A DNA stretch of 64,000 nucleotides from assembly GCF_002019855.1 (NCBI RefSeq), contig NZ_CM007717.1, positions 2,916,645 through 2,980,644 on the forward strand, given 5' to 3'. Within the stretch, counting starts at the first letter, position 1. Every line of letters begins with the position of its first letter. The DNA is from Streptomyces antibioticus. GTDB taxonomy: Bacteria > Actinomycetota > Actinomycetes > Streptomycetales > Streptomycetaceae. A program made the translations under genes and the position numbers. Shown here piece by piece: positions 35,894 through 45,406 of the stretch. A model generated the notes under the pieces. That model saw only the letters and a list, made by a program, of their open reading frames with translations, ran no database searches and had not been told where the DNA came from.

Positions 35894-35971
35894 TTTTGCG
35901 TGTTAAATAGACGTAACCCTACGGTAGCCGCTGCCGAACCCAGCGGCTCTGTCGTCTTCGGGGAGCCCCGA

Positions 35972-37429
35972 GTGGATCGGACCACCCAGCTCATCGCCCG
36001 CCCGGCGGAGTGCACCGTCGTATACGACCCGGCGGCTCCGCCGGGGTCGCCGCACGTCAGGGCCCCGGGCGGCGACGCGCGGACCACCGGCCGGAGCGTC
36101 CTGCGCCGCGGGGCGGAGGAGGTGCTGGAGCGCAACTGGACCGGCACCTCCACGGTGCCCTCCCTGGGTCTGTACCCGCACCAGTGGTCCTGGGACTCCG
36201 CGTTCATCGCGATCGGGCTGCGGCACGTCTCGCCGCGCCGGGCCCAGACGGAACTGGAGACGCTGCTGGCCGCCCAGTGGGGCGACGGACGCGTCCCGCA
36301 CATCGTGTTCAACCCCTCCGTACCGCTCGACGCGTACTTCCCGAGCCCCGATTTCTGGCGCTCCTCGACCGCGGGGCGCGCTGCGGGCGCCCCGCGCACC
36401 GTACAGACCTCCGGCATCGTGCAGCCACCGGTGCACGCGCTGGCGGCCTGGCTGGTGCACCGCGCCGACCCGGAGCTGTCCCGCGCGCGCGGCTTCCTCG
36501 CCCGGGTCTACCCGCGGCTGGCCGCCTGGCACCGCTATCTGCTGCACCGGCGGGACCTGGGCGGCGGCGGGCTGGTGTCGGTCGTCCACCCGTGGGAGCA
36601 GGGGATGGACAACGCGCCCGCGTGGGACGCCCCGCTCGCCCGGGTCACCCCGGCCCCGGCCCGCTCCTTCCGCCGCGCCGACCTCGACCACGGGGCGGCC
36701 GAGGACCGGCCGACGGACCTGGACTACGGGCGGTACGTGCGGCTCGCGGCCGGCTACCGGGACGGCGGGTACGCCGACGGCGGCGGGGAGTTCGCCGTCG
36801 AGGACCCCTCCTTCAACGCGCTGCTGATCGCCTCCGAGCACGCCCTCGCGCGGATCGCGCACGAGCTGGGGGCGCAGGCCACCGCCCGGCACGCGCGCGC
36901 GGAGCGGCTGACGGCCGCGCTGGTGGACCGGCTGTGGGACCCGGAGCGGGGTCTGTTCCTGTGCCGGGACGTGCGCGGCGGCACGCTCGTCGGGGAGCGG
37001 GGGGTCTCCGGGCTGGTCCCGCTGATCCTGCCCGGCCTGGCGCGCGAGGTGGTCTCCGCCGTCGTACGGACGCTGCGCGGCCCGCACTTCGGGCTCGGGA
37101 CGACGACCCGGCTCGTGCCCAGTTACGACCTGCTCGGTGAGGCGTTCGACCCGCACCGCTACTGGCGCGGCCCGGCCTGGTTCAACACCGGCTGGCTGAT
37201 CGAGCGCGGGCTGCGGCTGCACGGCCGGCCGGCCGAGGCGGACGCGCTGCGCGAGGCGGTGCTGGACACCGCGCTCACCTCGGACTTCGCCGAGTACGTC
37301 GATCCGTACACCGGCGAGGGCTGCGGCACCACGGGCTTCGGCTGGACGGCCGCGCTCACGCTCGACCTCCTGCACCAGGACAGCACAACCACCACCAGCA
37401 CGGTTTTCAAGGGAGGGGACCGGGGATGA
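35972..37429 (+). CDS. GH63/amylo-alpha-1,6-glucosidase-like glycoside hydrolase
   Basis: Cytoplasmic (alpha/alpha)6-barrel glycosidase of 485 residues, closest in pattern to bacterial GH63 mannosyl/glucosylglycerate hydrolase-like proteins. Visible signatures are GLYPHQWSWDSAFIAIGLRH, GRVPHIVFNP, SGIVQPPVHALAAW, VHPWEQGMDNAPAWD and a catalytic-region YWRGPAWFNTGWLIERGL with EYVDPYTGEGCGTTGFGW. GTG at 35972 has GGGGAG six bases upstream. Its stop overlaps the next gene (ATGA). The neighbouring ROK regulator suggests induction by a sugar or glycoside; the exact substrate cannot be read from the sequence. Confidence 0.85.
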   Translation: MDRTTQLIARPAECTVVYDPAAPPGSPHVRAPGGDARTTGRSVLRRGAEEVLERNWTGTSTVPSLGLYPHQWSWDSAFIAIGLRHVSPRRAQTELETLLAAQWGDGRVPHIVFNPSVPLDAYFPSPDFWRSSTAGRAAGAPRTVQTSGIVQPPVHALAAWLVHRADPELSRARGFLARVYPRLAAWHRYLLHRRDLGGGGLVSVVHPWEQGMDNAPAWDAPLARVTPAPARSFRRADLDHGAAEDRPTDLDYGRYVRLAAGYRDGGYADGGGEFAVEDPSFNALLIASEHALARIAHELGAQATARHARAERLTAALVDRLWDPERGLFLCRDVRGGTLVGERGVSGLVPLILPGLAREVVSAVVRTLRGPHFGLGTTTRLVPSYDLLGEAFDPHRYWRGPAWFNTGWLIERGLRLHGRPAEADALREAVLDTALTSDFAEYVDPYTGEGCGTTGFGWTAALTLDLLHQDSTTTTSTVFKGGDRG

Positions 37430-39366
37430 CGGACCGGCATCATCTGCTCGTGCACGGCGGGACGTTCGCCGCCGTGGACGACCGCGGGGACATCAGCGGC
37501 GTACGGGGTACGGGCTCCTTCCCCGAGGGGCTGTTCGTACGGGACGCCCGCCACCTCAGCCGCTGGCAGCTCACGGTCGACGGCGCCGTACCGGAGACGC
37601 TCGCGCCGGTCGGGGACGGGGACACCGCGCGGTGCGTGCTCGTGCCGCGCGGCGGGCGCAACGAGCCGTCGGCCTGCACGGTCTTCCGTGAGCAGGCGGT
37701 CGGCGACAGCTCGTTCGTGGAGTCGCTGCGGGTGGTCGGCAACCGTCCGGCCGCGACGACGGTCCGGCTCGCGGTCACGGTCGACGCCGACTTCGCCGAC
37801 CAGTTCGAGCTGCGCTCCGACCACCGTACGTACGCCAAGACGGGCGCGGTGCGCGGGCGCCAGGTGCTCGACGACGGCGTGGAGTTCTCCTACCGGCGCG
37901 GTGAGTGGACGTCCTGTACGACGGTGACGGCCGAGCCCGCCCCGGACGCCGTCGAGGAGACCGGGACCGGCGCCCGGCGGCTGGTCTGGAAGCTGGAGAT
38001 CGAACCCCACGGCAGCGCCGAACTCGTCCTGCGCGTGATGGCCAGGCCGCACGGGGAGAAGCGGGCACTGCGGGTGCCGCGCTCCCCCGCGACAGTGGCC
38101 GAAAAGCTACTTGCGCAGGAGAACGAGTTCGTGGAAGGGGTGGCTTTTCCTACGGTGTGGCCCGAACTCGCGTCCGCATGTGTTCGAGGGCTCGCGGATC
38201 TGGCCGCGCTCCAGGTCCACGCGACGGGTCCGGACGGTGAGGAACTCCGGGTGCCGGCGGCCGGGGCACCCTGGTTCCTGACCCTGCTCGGCCGGGACGC
38301 CCTCCTCACCTCCCTCTTCGCCCTCCCCTACCGGCCCGGGCTCGCCGCCGCCACGCTCCCGGCGCTCGCCGCGACCCAGGCCACCGAGACCGGGCCGCGG
38401 GCGGTGTCCCAGCCCGGCAAGATCGTCCACGAGGTGCGGCACGGGGAGCTGGCCCACTTCGGGCAGGTGCCGTACGGCCGCTACTACGGCTCGGTGGACG
38501 CGACACCGCTGTTCCTGGTGCTGCTCGGGGCGTACGTCGAGCGGACCGGGGACTCGGGGACGGCCCGCCGACTGGAGTCCCACGCCCGCGCGGCCGTCGG
38601 CTGGATGCTCGACCACGGCGGGCTGACCTCGCGCGGGTACCTCGTCTACCGCGCCGACCAGGGCGGCCTCGCCAACCAGAACTGGAAGGACTCCCCCGGC
38701 GCCATCTGCTCCGCGGACGGCACCCGCGCCACCGGAGCGGTCGTGGCGGCGGGGGCCCAGGGGTACGCCTACGACGCGCTGCGCCGCACGGCGTGGCTGT
38801 CGCGCACGGTGTGGGACGACGAGACGTACGCCGCGCTGCTCGAACAGGCGGCGGCGGATCTGCGGGACCGGTTCCAGCGGGACTTCTGGATGCGGGACCG
38901 GTCCTTCCCGGCGCTCGCGCTGGACGGCGAGGGCCGCCAGGTCGACGCGCTGGCCTCCGACGCCGGGCATCTGCTGTGGTCGGGGCTGCTGGACAAGGAG
39001 TACGGGGAGGTCGTGGGCCGCAGACTCCTCGAACCGGACTTCTTCTCGGGGTGGGGGGTGCGCACGCTGGCCGCCGGGCAGCCGGCGTACCACCCGCTGT
39101 CGTACCACCGGGGTTCGGTCTGGCCGCACGACAACGCGCTGATCACGCTGGGGCTCGCGCGCTACGGCCTGCACGACGAGGCGCGTACGGTCGCCCACGC
39201 GATGGTCGACGCGGCGACGGCCACCGGGCACCGGCTGCCGGAGGTCCTCGCCGGCTACGGCCGCGACACCCACGCGGAGCCGGTGCCCTACCCGCACGCG
39301 TGCGTACGGGAGTCCCGGGCGGCGGCGGCACCGTTGGCGCTGCTCACGGCGGTGGGCGGGGCGTAG
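37426..39366 (+). CDS. Glycogen-debranching-enzyme-like glycosidase
   Basis: 646-residue protein with an N-terminal glycogen debranching N-domain (FPEGLFVRDARHLSRWQL, SFVESLRVVGNRP) and a C-terminal six-hairpin glucosidase domain (GAPWFLTLLGRDALLTSLFAL, GKIVHEVRHGELAHFGQVPYGRYYGSVDATPLFL, NQNWKDSPGAICSADG, YHRGSVWPHDNALI). It probably trims alpha-linked oligosaccharides in the cytoplasm together with the preceding enzyme, to which it is translationally coupled. No signal peptide is present, and no transporter is in the operon. Confidence 0.85.
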   Translation: MTDRHHLLVHGGTFAAVDDRGDISGVRGTGSFPEGLFVRDARHLSRWQLTVDGAVPETLAPVGDGDTARCVLVPRGGRNEPSACTVFREQAVGDSSFVESLRVVGNRPAATTVRLAVTVDADFADQFELRSDHRTYAKTGAVRGRQVLDDGVEFSYRRGEWTSCTTVTAEPAPDAVEETGTGARRLVWKLEIEPHGSAELVLRVMARPHGEKRALRVPRSPATVAEKLLAQENEFVEGVAFPTVWPELASACVRGLADLAALQVHATGPDGEELRVPAAGAPWFLTLLGRDALLTSLFALPYRPGLAAATLPALAATQATETGPRAVSQPGKIVHEVRHGELAHFGQVPYGRYYGSVDATPLFLVLLGAYVERTGDSGTARRLESHARAAVGWMLDHGGLTSRGYLVYRADQGGLANQNWKDSPGAICSADGTRATGAVVAAGAQGYAYDALRRTAWLSRTVWDDETYAALLEQAAADLRDRFQRDFWMRDRSFPALALDGEGRQVDALASDAGHLLWSGLLDKEYGEVVGRRLLEPDFFSGWGVRTLAAGQPAYHPLSYHRGSVWPHDNALITLGLARYGLHDEARTVAHAMVDAATATGHRLPEVLAGYGRDTHAEPVPYPHACVRESRAAAAPLALLTAVGGA

Positions 39367-39508
39367 CGCCCCCTTTGCGCGGAGTTTGCCGAGGAGTGGG
39401 GCGGGGGGCTGAACACGGGCCGGGAGCAGGCCGTACGAAACTGAGGCGGATCCGACGACCGACGTCGGCCCCACCGAACCACCGGGCTTCGCACGGAAGG
39501 ACCCTCGG

Positions 39509-41509
39509 GTGCCTGTCTCCACACGCTCTCCCTCACCCCACGCCCCTGAGCCGCTGGACCCCGCGAAGGGGACGCCGGATCCGGCGGGGGCGGAGGACGC
39601 CGTCGAGGTCGAGGAAGCCGACGGGGTGGTCGGGGAGGTGCCGACGGGGGCCGGTGAACCCGAGGGCGAGGCGCCTGTCGGCGAGGGGGACGCCGAGGGG
39701 AAAAAGGCGGAGTCCGCCTCGGAAACGGTGCCTGCGTCCGAGGCGTCCCCCGCGACGGCCGGCGAGGCTGTGGCCGAGGAGCCCGGGGACGAGTCGGCCG
39801 TCGGCCCGGCGGATGTCGATGCCGGTGGCGCCGAGGCCGAAGCCGGCGTGCCGCGCGGCTGGCGGGGGCGGTATCCGCGGGTTGCGCGAGGCGTGTGGTG
39901 GGGGGTGACCGTCCTGGCGCTCGTGCTGGTGGTCGGGGCGTTGTTGTTGCCCAATCGGATGGCCGCGCTTCAGATGAACCGGTTCACCCGGATACCCGGG
40001 GAGGCGATCATCGGGGCGGCCGTGCTGCTGGCCCTGCCGCGGCGGACGCGGATCGCGGTGGCCGCGGGGGCCGGGACGCTGCTCGGGGCGTTGACCGTGC
40101 TCAATCTGCTGGACATCGGGTTCTTGGAGTACCTGGGGCGGGACTTCAACCTGGTGCTCGACTGGGGGCTGTTGGACGACGCCCAGTCCTACCTCGCCGA
40201 CTCGATGGGCGGGACCGTCGCGGCGCTCGCGGCGATCGGGGTCGTCCTGCTGGTCGTCCTGGTGCTGGGTCTGATGGCGCTGGCGACCGTCCGGCTGGGC
40301 AACATCCTCGCGCGCCACCCCCGCCGCTCGACCCAGGGGACGCTGATCGCGGGCACCGCGTGGATCGCCTGCTCCGTGCTCGGTCTCCAGTACGCCGGGA
40401 TCCCGGTCGCCTCCGACCGCGTCGCGAACCGGGTCACCTCCGAGGTGCGGCAGGTGCGCGACACGCTGCGCGACGAGGCCGAGTTCGCGAAGGTCGCCCG
40501 CAGCGACACCTTCGGCAACACCCCGCCCGACCAGCTCGTGCCCGACCTGCGCGGCAAGGACATGATCTTCGCCTTCATCGAGAGCTACGGCCGCAGCGCC
40601 GTGGAGGACCCGATCATCGCCCCCGGCGTCGACGCCACCCTGGAGACCCGCACCGCCGCCCTCGCCAAGGCCGGCTTCCACGCCAAGAGCGGCTGGCTGA
40701 CCTCGGCGACGTACGGCGGCAGCAGTTGGCTCGGGCACTCCACCACCCTGTCCGGCCTGTGGGTGGACAACCAGCAGCGCTACCGCACCGTGATGGCGAG
40801 CGACCACCTCTCCCTCACCAAGGCGTTCCAGAAGACCGGCGACTGGGACACGGTCGGCGTCATGCCCGGGGTGCAGAAGGCATGGCCGGAGGCGGAGTTC
40901 TACGGCCTCGACAAGGTCTACAACGCCTTCCAGATGGGCTACCAGGGACCGAAGTTCAGTTGGTCGACCATGCCGGACCAGTACGCGCTGGAGGCGTTCC
41001 AGAAGCTGGAGCACGGCAAGGAGCGCGACAAGCCGCTGATGTCGGAGATCATCCTGACCTCCAGCCACCAGCCGTGGGCGCCGATCCCGACGATGGTCGG
41101 CTGGGACGAACTCGGGGACGGCTCGGTCTTCGACGCCATCCAGGAGGCCGGCAAGAAGGCGCCGGACGTCATCGCCGACTCCACCAAGTCCCGTGAGGAG
41201 TACGGCAAGTCGGTGCAGTACTCGGTGACCGCGCTCACCGAGTGGCTGGAGCGCTACGGCACCGACGACACGGTCCTGGTCTTCCTCGGCGACCACCAGC
41301 CCATCTCCCGGGTCAGCGGCCAGAACGCCAGCCGGGACGTGCCGATCTCGATCGTCGCCAAGGACCCGAAGGTCCTCGACAAGATCGCCGGCTGGAACTG
41401 GACGGACGGGCTGAAGCCGGCCCACGACGCCCCGGTGTGGAAGATGAGTTCGTTCCGCGACCGCTTCCTGACGGCGTACGGCTCGACCCCGCACCCCACC
41501 ACGGGCTGA
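39509..41509 (+). CDS. Membrane sulfatase / LTA-synthase-like protein
   Basis: 666-residue membrane protein with an extracellular alkaline-phosphatase-superfamily domain. The first 115 residues are a low-complexity acidic tail (Glu/Ala/Pro-rich). Four hydrophobic segments follow at about 130-295, then the sulfatase domain: FAFIESYGRSAVEDP with the nucleophile-region Ser/Tyr, LTSATYGGSSWLGHSTTLSGLW, and the metal site VLVFLGDHQPIS. Relatives transfer or hydrolyse phosphoglycerol or sulfate groups on cell-wall polymers; the substrate here is undetermined. A GTG start with GGAAGG upstream fits. It is a single gene. Confidence 0.85.
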   Translation: MPVSTRSPSPHAPEPLDPAKGTPDPAGAEDAVEVEEADGVVGEVPTGAGEPEGEAPVGEGDAEGKKAESASETVPASEASPATAGEAVAEEPGDESAVGPADVDAGGAEAEAGVPRGWRGRYPRVARGVWWGVTVLALVLVVGALLLPNRMAALQMNRFTRIPGEAIIGAAVLLALPRRTRIAVAAGAGTLLGALTVLNLLDIGFLEYLGRDFNLVLDWGLLDDAQSYLADSMGGTVAALAAIGVVLLVVLVLGLMALATVRLGNILARHPRRSTQGTLIAGTAWIACSVLGLQYAGIPVASDRVANRVTSEVRQVRDTLRDEAEFAKVARSDTFGNTPPDQLVPDLRGKDMIFAFIESYGRSAVEDPIIAPGVDATLETRTAALAKAGFHAKSGWLTSATYGGSSWLGHSTTLSGLWVDNQQRYRTVMASDHLSLTKAFQKTGDWDTVGVMPGVQKAWPEAEFYGLDKVYNAFQMGYQGPKFSWSTMPDQYALEAFQKLEHGKERDKPLMSEIILTSSHQPWAPIPTMVGWDELGDGSVFDAIQEAGKKAPDVIADSTKSREEYGKSVQYSVTALTEWLERYGTDDTVLVFLGDHQPISRVSGQNASRDVPISIVAKDPKVLDKIAGWNWTDGLKPAHDAPVWKMSSFRDRFLTAYGSTPHPTTG

Positions 41510-41548
41510 TCGACCGACCGGCCGAACCGCCCACCGCCACGCGGCGGT

Positions 41549-42703
41549 TCAGCCGCCGGACGTGTCCAGTTCCGCGTCCTCGCCGACGCCCGCGCAGTCG
41601 TAGGGGTCCTTCAGCCAGCCGTCCGGCAGCACCACCCGGTTGTTGCCGGACGTCCGGCCGCGGGGCCCGTCCGCGCCCGTGGGCCACGCCTGGTCGAGGT
41701 CCAACTCGTCGAGCCCGGACCGGAGTTCCTCCAGGGATGAGGTGATGGCGAGCCGCTTGCGCATCTCCGACCCGACCGCGAAGCCCTTGAGGTACCAGGC
41801 GACGTGCTTACGGAAGTCGACGACACCCTTGGACTCGTCGCCGATCCACTCCCCGAGGAGACGGGCGTGGCGCACCATGACGTCGGCGACCTCCCGCAGC
41901 GAGGGCCGCGCGATGTCCTCGGGGCGGCCTTCGAAGGCCGCGACCAGGTCGGCGAAGAGCCACGGCCGCCCGAGGCAGCCGCGTCCGACCACCACGCCGT
42001 CGCACCCGGTCTCGCGCACCATCCGCAGCGCGTCCTCGGCGGACCAGATGTCGCCGTTGCCGAGCACGGGGATCTCGGGGACGTGCTCCTTGAGCCGGGC
42101 GATGGCGTCCCAGTCGGCGGTGCCGCCGTAGTGCTGGGCGGCGGTGCGTCCGTGCAGCGCGATCGCGGTGACGCCCTCCTCGACGGCGATCCGGCCCGCG
42201 TCGAGGTAGGTGATGTGGTCGTCGTCGATGCCCTTGCGCATCTTCATGGTCACCGGAAGGTCCCCGGCGCCGCTCACGGCCTCCCGCAGGATCGCGCGGA
42301 GCAGGTGGCGCTTGTAGGGGAGCGCGGAGCCGCCGCCCTTGCGGGTGACCTTGGGGACGGGGCAGCCGAAGTTCAGGTCGATGTGATCGGCGAGGTCCTC
42401 CTCCGCGATCATGCGGACGGCCTTGCCGACGGTCGCGGGGTCGACGCCGTAGAGCTGGATCGAGCGCGGGCGCTCGGTGGCGTCGAAGTGGATGAGCTGC
42501 ATGGTCTTGTCGTTGCGCTCGACCAGCGCCCGGGTCGTGATCATCTCGCTCACGAAGAGGCCCTTGCCGCCGCTGAACTCCCGGCACAGGGTGCGGAAGG
42601 GGGCGTTGGTGATACCGGCCATGGGGGCCAGTACGACGGGCGGCTGGACGCTGTGCGGGCCGACCCGGAGGGTCCGGGTGCTCGTGGGCGCGGTCGTGGG
42701 CAT
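41549..42703 (-). CDS. dusB: tRNA-dihydrouridine synthase, DusB type
   Basis: FMN enzyme reducing uridines in the tRNA D-loop. The 384-residue protein shows LAPMAGITNAPFRTLCREF, SIQLYGVDP, HIDLNFGCPVPKVTRKGGGSAL with the catalytic Cys, MRKGIDDDHITYLDAGR, ALHGRTAAQHYGGTADW and GNGDIWSAEDA...GRGCLGRPWLF. The start at 42703 (MPTTAP) is chosen; an alternative six codons earlier has no better ribosome binding site. It is longer than the E. coli enzyme by a C-terminal extension common in actinobacteria. It is divergent from the MFS gene, 97 bases apart. Confidence 0.95.
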   Translation of the reverse strand: MPTTAPTSTRTLRVGPHSVQPPVVLAPMAGITNAPFRTLCREFSGGKGLFVSEMITTRALVERNDKTMQLIHFDATERPRSIQLYGVDPATVGKAVRMIAEEDLADHIDLNFGCPVPKVTRKGGGSALPYKRHLLRAILREAVSGAGDLPVTMKMRKGIDDDHITYLDAGRIAVEEGVTAIALHGRTAAQHYGGTADWDAIARLKEHVPEIPVLGNGDIWSAEDALRMVRETGCDGVVVGRGCLGRPWLFADLVAAFEGRPEDIARPSLREVADVMVRHARLLGEWIGDESKGVVDFRKHVAWYLKGFAVGSEMRKRLAITSSLEELRSGLDELDLDQAWPTGADGPRGRTSGNNRVVLPDGWLKDPYDCAGVGEDAELDTSGG

Positions 42704-42748
42704 TGCCCCATTGTCGCGCATCGGGCGACGGGCAATGAGGGGCGCCCG

Positions 42749-42760
42749 ACATGATCATGT
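42749..42760. promoter_or_regulatory. ACATGATCATGT palindrome before the MFS exporter
   Basis: Perfect 12-base palindrome followed by an AT-rich stretch (AACAACCATTAGTTAGACG) up to the MFS start 40 bases on. Candidate repressor or activator site, with no regulator gene adjacent. Confidence 0.5.
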
Positions 42761-42800
42761 AACAACCATTAGTTAGACGCACTATTGAACCCGGCGTACG

Positions 42801-44258
42801 ATGAACCGCATGCCCGAGCTCAGCCCCCGCCGCCGGATGCTGGTCCTCGCGATCTGCTGTATGAGCCTGCTGATCGTGAGCCTCGACAACACCGTCCTCA
42901 ATGTCGCCCTCCCCTCCATGGAGCGCGATCTGCACGCCACGACGGCCGGGCTCCAGTGGACGATCGACGCCTACACCCTCGTCCTGGCCACGCTGCTGAT
43001 GCTGGCCGGGTCCACCGCCGACCGGATCGGGCGCCGGAAGGTCTTCATGGCGGGCCTGGTGGTGTTCGCGGCCGGCTCCCTGCTGTGCTCGCTGGCGCCG
43101 AACCTGGAGCTGCTGATCGCGGCGCGGATGGTGCAGGCGGTCGGCGGCTCCATGCTGAACCCGGTCGCCATGTCGATCATCACCAACACCTTCACCGACC
43201 CGCGCGAACGCGCCCGCGCGATCGGGGTGTGGGGCGCGGTCGTCGGCATCTCGATGGCCGCGGGCCCGCTGGTGGGCGGGCTGCTGGTGGAGTCGGTGGG
43301 CTGGCGCTCGATCTTCTGGCTCAACCTCCCGGTCGGCCTCGCCGCGCTGCTGCTCACCCTCCGCTTCGTCCCCGAGTCCCGCGCGCCCCGGCCGCGCCGC
43401 CCCGACCCGGTCGGACAGCTCCTGGTCATCGCGCTCTTCGGCTCCCTGACGTACGCGATCATCGAGGCGCCGGAGGACGGCGTCTCGACCAGCGGGCCCT
43501 TCGCGGCGGTCGCCCTGGCCGCGCTGATCGGACTCCTGCGGTACGAGCCACGCCGCGCCGAACCCCTCATCGACCTGCGCTTCTTCCGCTCGGCGCCGTT
43601 CAGCGGGGCGACGGTGGTCGCGGTCAGCGCGTTCGCCGGGCTGGGCGGCTTCCTCTTCCTGTCCACGCTGTACCTCCAGAACGTACGGGGACTGGACGCC
43701 CTGCACGCCGGCCTGTGGATGCTGCCCATGGCGGTGCCGACCTTCCTGTGCGCGCCGCTGTCCGGACGCCTGGTCGGCACCCGTGGGCCACGGCTGCCCC
43801 TCGCGATCGCGGGGTCCGCGATGACGGCGAGCGCGCTGCTCTTCGCCGCCTTCGACGCGGAGACCTCGAACGTCACGCTGTTCCTCGGCTATGTGCTGTT
43901 CGGCATCGGCTTCGGTTTCGTGAACGCGCCGATCACCAACACGGCGGTCTCCGGGATGCCCCGCAGCCAGGCGGGCGTGGCGGCGGCGGTCGCCTCCACC
44001 AGCCGGCAGCTCGGCCAGACCCTGGGCGTCGCGGTGGTCGGCGCGGTCCTGGCGGCGGGCGTGACGACGTCGGCGTACCGCGAGACCTTCGTCTCCGCCG
44101 CCGTCCCCGGCTGGTGGATCCTCACCGCCTGCGGCGCCCTGGTCCTCACCGTCGGCGTCCTGACGACGGGCCCCTGGGGCCGCCGCACCGCGGAACGCAC
44201 GGCGTCCCGACTGGCCGCGGAGACGGACGTACGGGAGCCGGCGGGCGTCACCGGCTGA
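42801..44258 (+). CDS. MFS drug transporter, DHA2 (14-TM) type
   Basis: Proton-driven exporter of 485 residues with 14 hydrophobic segments. The family motif C/antiporter region and the DHA2 motif D1 are visible: LLIVSLDNTVLNVALPSMERDL, QWTIDAYTLVLATLLMLAGSTADRIGRRKVFMAGL, GAVVGISMAAGPLVGGLLVESVGWRSIFWLNLPVG. Relatives export dyes, disinfectants or antibiotics. No good ribosome binding site precedes ATG 42801; the second ATG (42810) or leaderless translation from the AT-rich promoter region are options. Its last 11 bases overlap the convergent small membrane gene. Confidence 0.92.
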   Translation: MNRMPELSPRRRMLVLAICCMSLLIVSLDNTVLNVALPSMERDLHATTAGLQWTIDAYTLVLATLLMLAGSTADRIGRRKVFMAGLVVFAAGSLLCSLAPNLELLIAARMVQAVGGSMLNPVAMSIITNTFTDPRERARAIGVWGAVVGISMAAGPLVGGLLVESVGWRSIFWLNLPVGLAALLLTLRFVPESRAPRPRRPDPVGQLLVIALFGSLTYAIIEAPEDGVSTSGPFAAVALAALIGLLRYEPRRAEPLIDLRFFRSAPFSGATVVAVSAFAGLGGFLFLSTLYLQNVRGLDALHAGLWMLPMAVPTFLCAPLSGRLVGTRGPRLPLAIAGSAMTASALLFAAFDAETSNVTLFLGYVLFGIGFGFVNAPITNTAVSGMPRSQAGVAAAVASTSRQLGQTLGVAVVGAVLAAGVTTSAYRETFVSAAVPGWWILTACGALVLTVGVLTTGPWGRRTAERTASRLAAETDVREPAGVTG

Positions 44259-44496
44259 ACGACCGCGCCTGTCCCCGTACCTGTACCGGTGCCTGCCGGG
44301 TGTCGGTGAAGTCGAAGAGGGCCAGCGCCGCGACGCCGATGCCGAGCAGGGCCACCACGGCACCCCCGCCCGCCGAGACCGAGGCCAGCGCGGACGCCCC
44401 CAGCACGGCCGCCGTCAGCCCCGAGACCAGACCCAGGACCAGCGAGACCAGAACACAGAACACGAAGGCGACGAGCCTCTTCTGATTGGCGCTCAC
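44248..44496 (-). CDS. Small two-TM membrane protein
   Basis: Function unknown. The 82-residue protein has two hydrophobic segments (about 8-32 and 36-60) separated by a short glycine/serine turn and a basic C-terminus (RQAPVQVRGQARSFSR). GTG at 44496 follows GGAAGGAAG. The end overlaps the MFS gene on the opposite strand, suggesting a transcriptional boundary here. No link to the exporter is evident beyond position. Confidence 0.65.
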   Translation of the reverse strand: MSANQKRLVAFVFCVLVSLVLGLVSGLTAAVLGASALASVSAGGGAVVALLGIGVAALALFDFTDTRQAPVQVRGQARSFSR

Positions 44497-44788
44497 CGAG
44501 CTTCCTTCCACTGAAGAAGGCGACCGGCGAGCGTACGACAGCCCCGACCGGCCACCCGCGCAGGCAGATGACATGTCCCCCGTCCCGCCCCCGCGTCAAC
44601 CGACGCGTGCGCCGAGGAAATCGGCCGAGTCCGTCTGACACCAGACTCGTTGTCGAACGTAGCATGCCCACCGCTCCCGCGAAACATTTCAAATCCCCTC
44701 CCCTGCAAGTGACTTGAGCGCGTGCTCTGTAACGCTTGAGCCGTCCGGGCCCAAGAAGAGGTGAAGCCCGAGGAGAGGGGAGACGCCT

Positions 44789-45406
44789 GTGGAGGGTGCG
44801 GAACGGATACGCGGCGGGCCCGCCGCGGCGGTGCGTGATCCGCGGCTGTTCGAGGAGTTCTACCGGCGCCATGTGGACGCGGTGACCCGGTTCGTGGCGC
44901 GGCGGGTCGACGATCCGCACACCGCCGCCGACCTGACGGCGGAGATCTTCCTCGCCGTCCTCGACTCCGCCCACACCTACCGGCCCCGGCTCGGCAGCGA
45001 GACCGCCTGGCTGTACGGCATCGCGCGCAACGTCGTGTCGACGGAGCGCCGCCGGGCCGCCCGGGAGGCCGAACGGAACCGGCGCTTCTCCGGGCGGCGG
45101 CTGCTGGAGCCCGACGACATCGTCCGGCTGGAGGACAAGCTCGACGCGGAGAGCCCGGGACGGCGCGCCCTGGCCGCGCTCGCCCGGCTGCCTGAGGGCG
45201 AACGCGCCGTCATGGAACTGATCGCCGTGGACCAGCTCACCGTCACGGAGGCGGCCGCCGCGCTCGGCATCCGCCAGGTCACGGCGCGGGTCCGGCTGCA
45301 CCGGGCGCGCAAGGCGCTGCGCGCGGACGCGGACCGCACGGAGGCACAGCACACGGACGGGACGCGGGACGCGTCGCCGCTGTACGTCATGAGGGGAGAG
45401 GCATGA
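44789..45406 (+). CDS. ECF-type RNA polymerase sigma factor
   Basis: 205-residue sigma-70 family protein with only regions 2 and 4. Region 2 reads FEEFYRRHVDAVTRFVARRVDDPHTAADLTAEIFLAVL and AWLYGIARNVVSTERRR; region 4 reads LARLPEGERAVMELIAVDQLTVTEAAAALGIRQVTARVRLHRARKALR. GTG at 44789 has GGGGAG six bases upstream. Its stop overlaps the next gene's ATG. The neighbour is a single-TM protein that could be an atypical anti-sigma factor, so this pair may respond to an envelope signal. Confidence 0.9.
   Translation: MEGAERIRGGPAAAVRDPRLFEEFYRRHVDAVTRFVARRVDDPHTAADLTAEIFLAVLDSAHTYRPRLGSETAWLYGIARNVVSTERRRAAREAERNRRFSGRRLLEPDDIVRLEDKLDAESPGRRALAALARLPEGERAVMELIAVDQLTVTEAAAALGIRQVTARVRLHRARKALRADADRTEAQHTDGTRDASPLYVMRGEA

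Noticed and set aside
34568..35971. Upstream extension of the GH63-like gene
   Set aside because: Opposite the ROK gene and through its promoter; GTG 35972 has a ribosome binding site.
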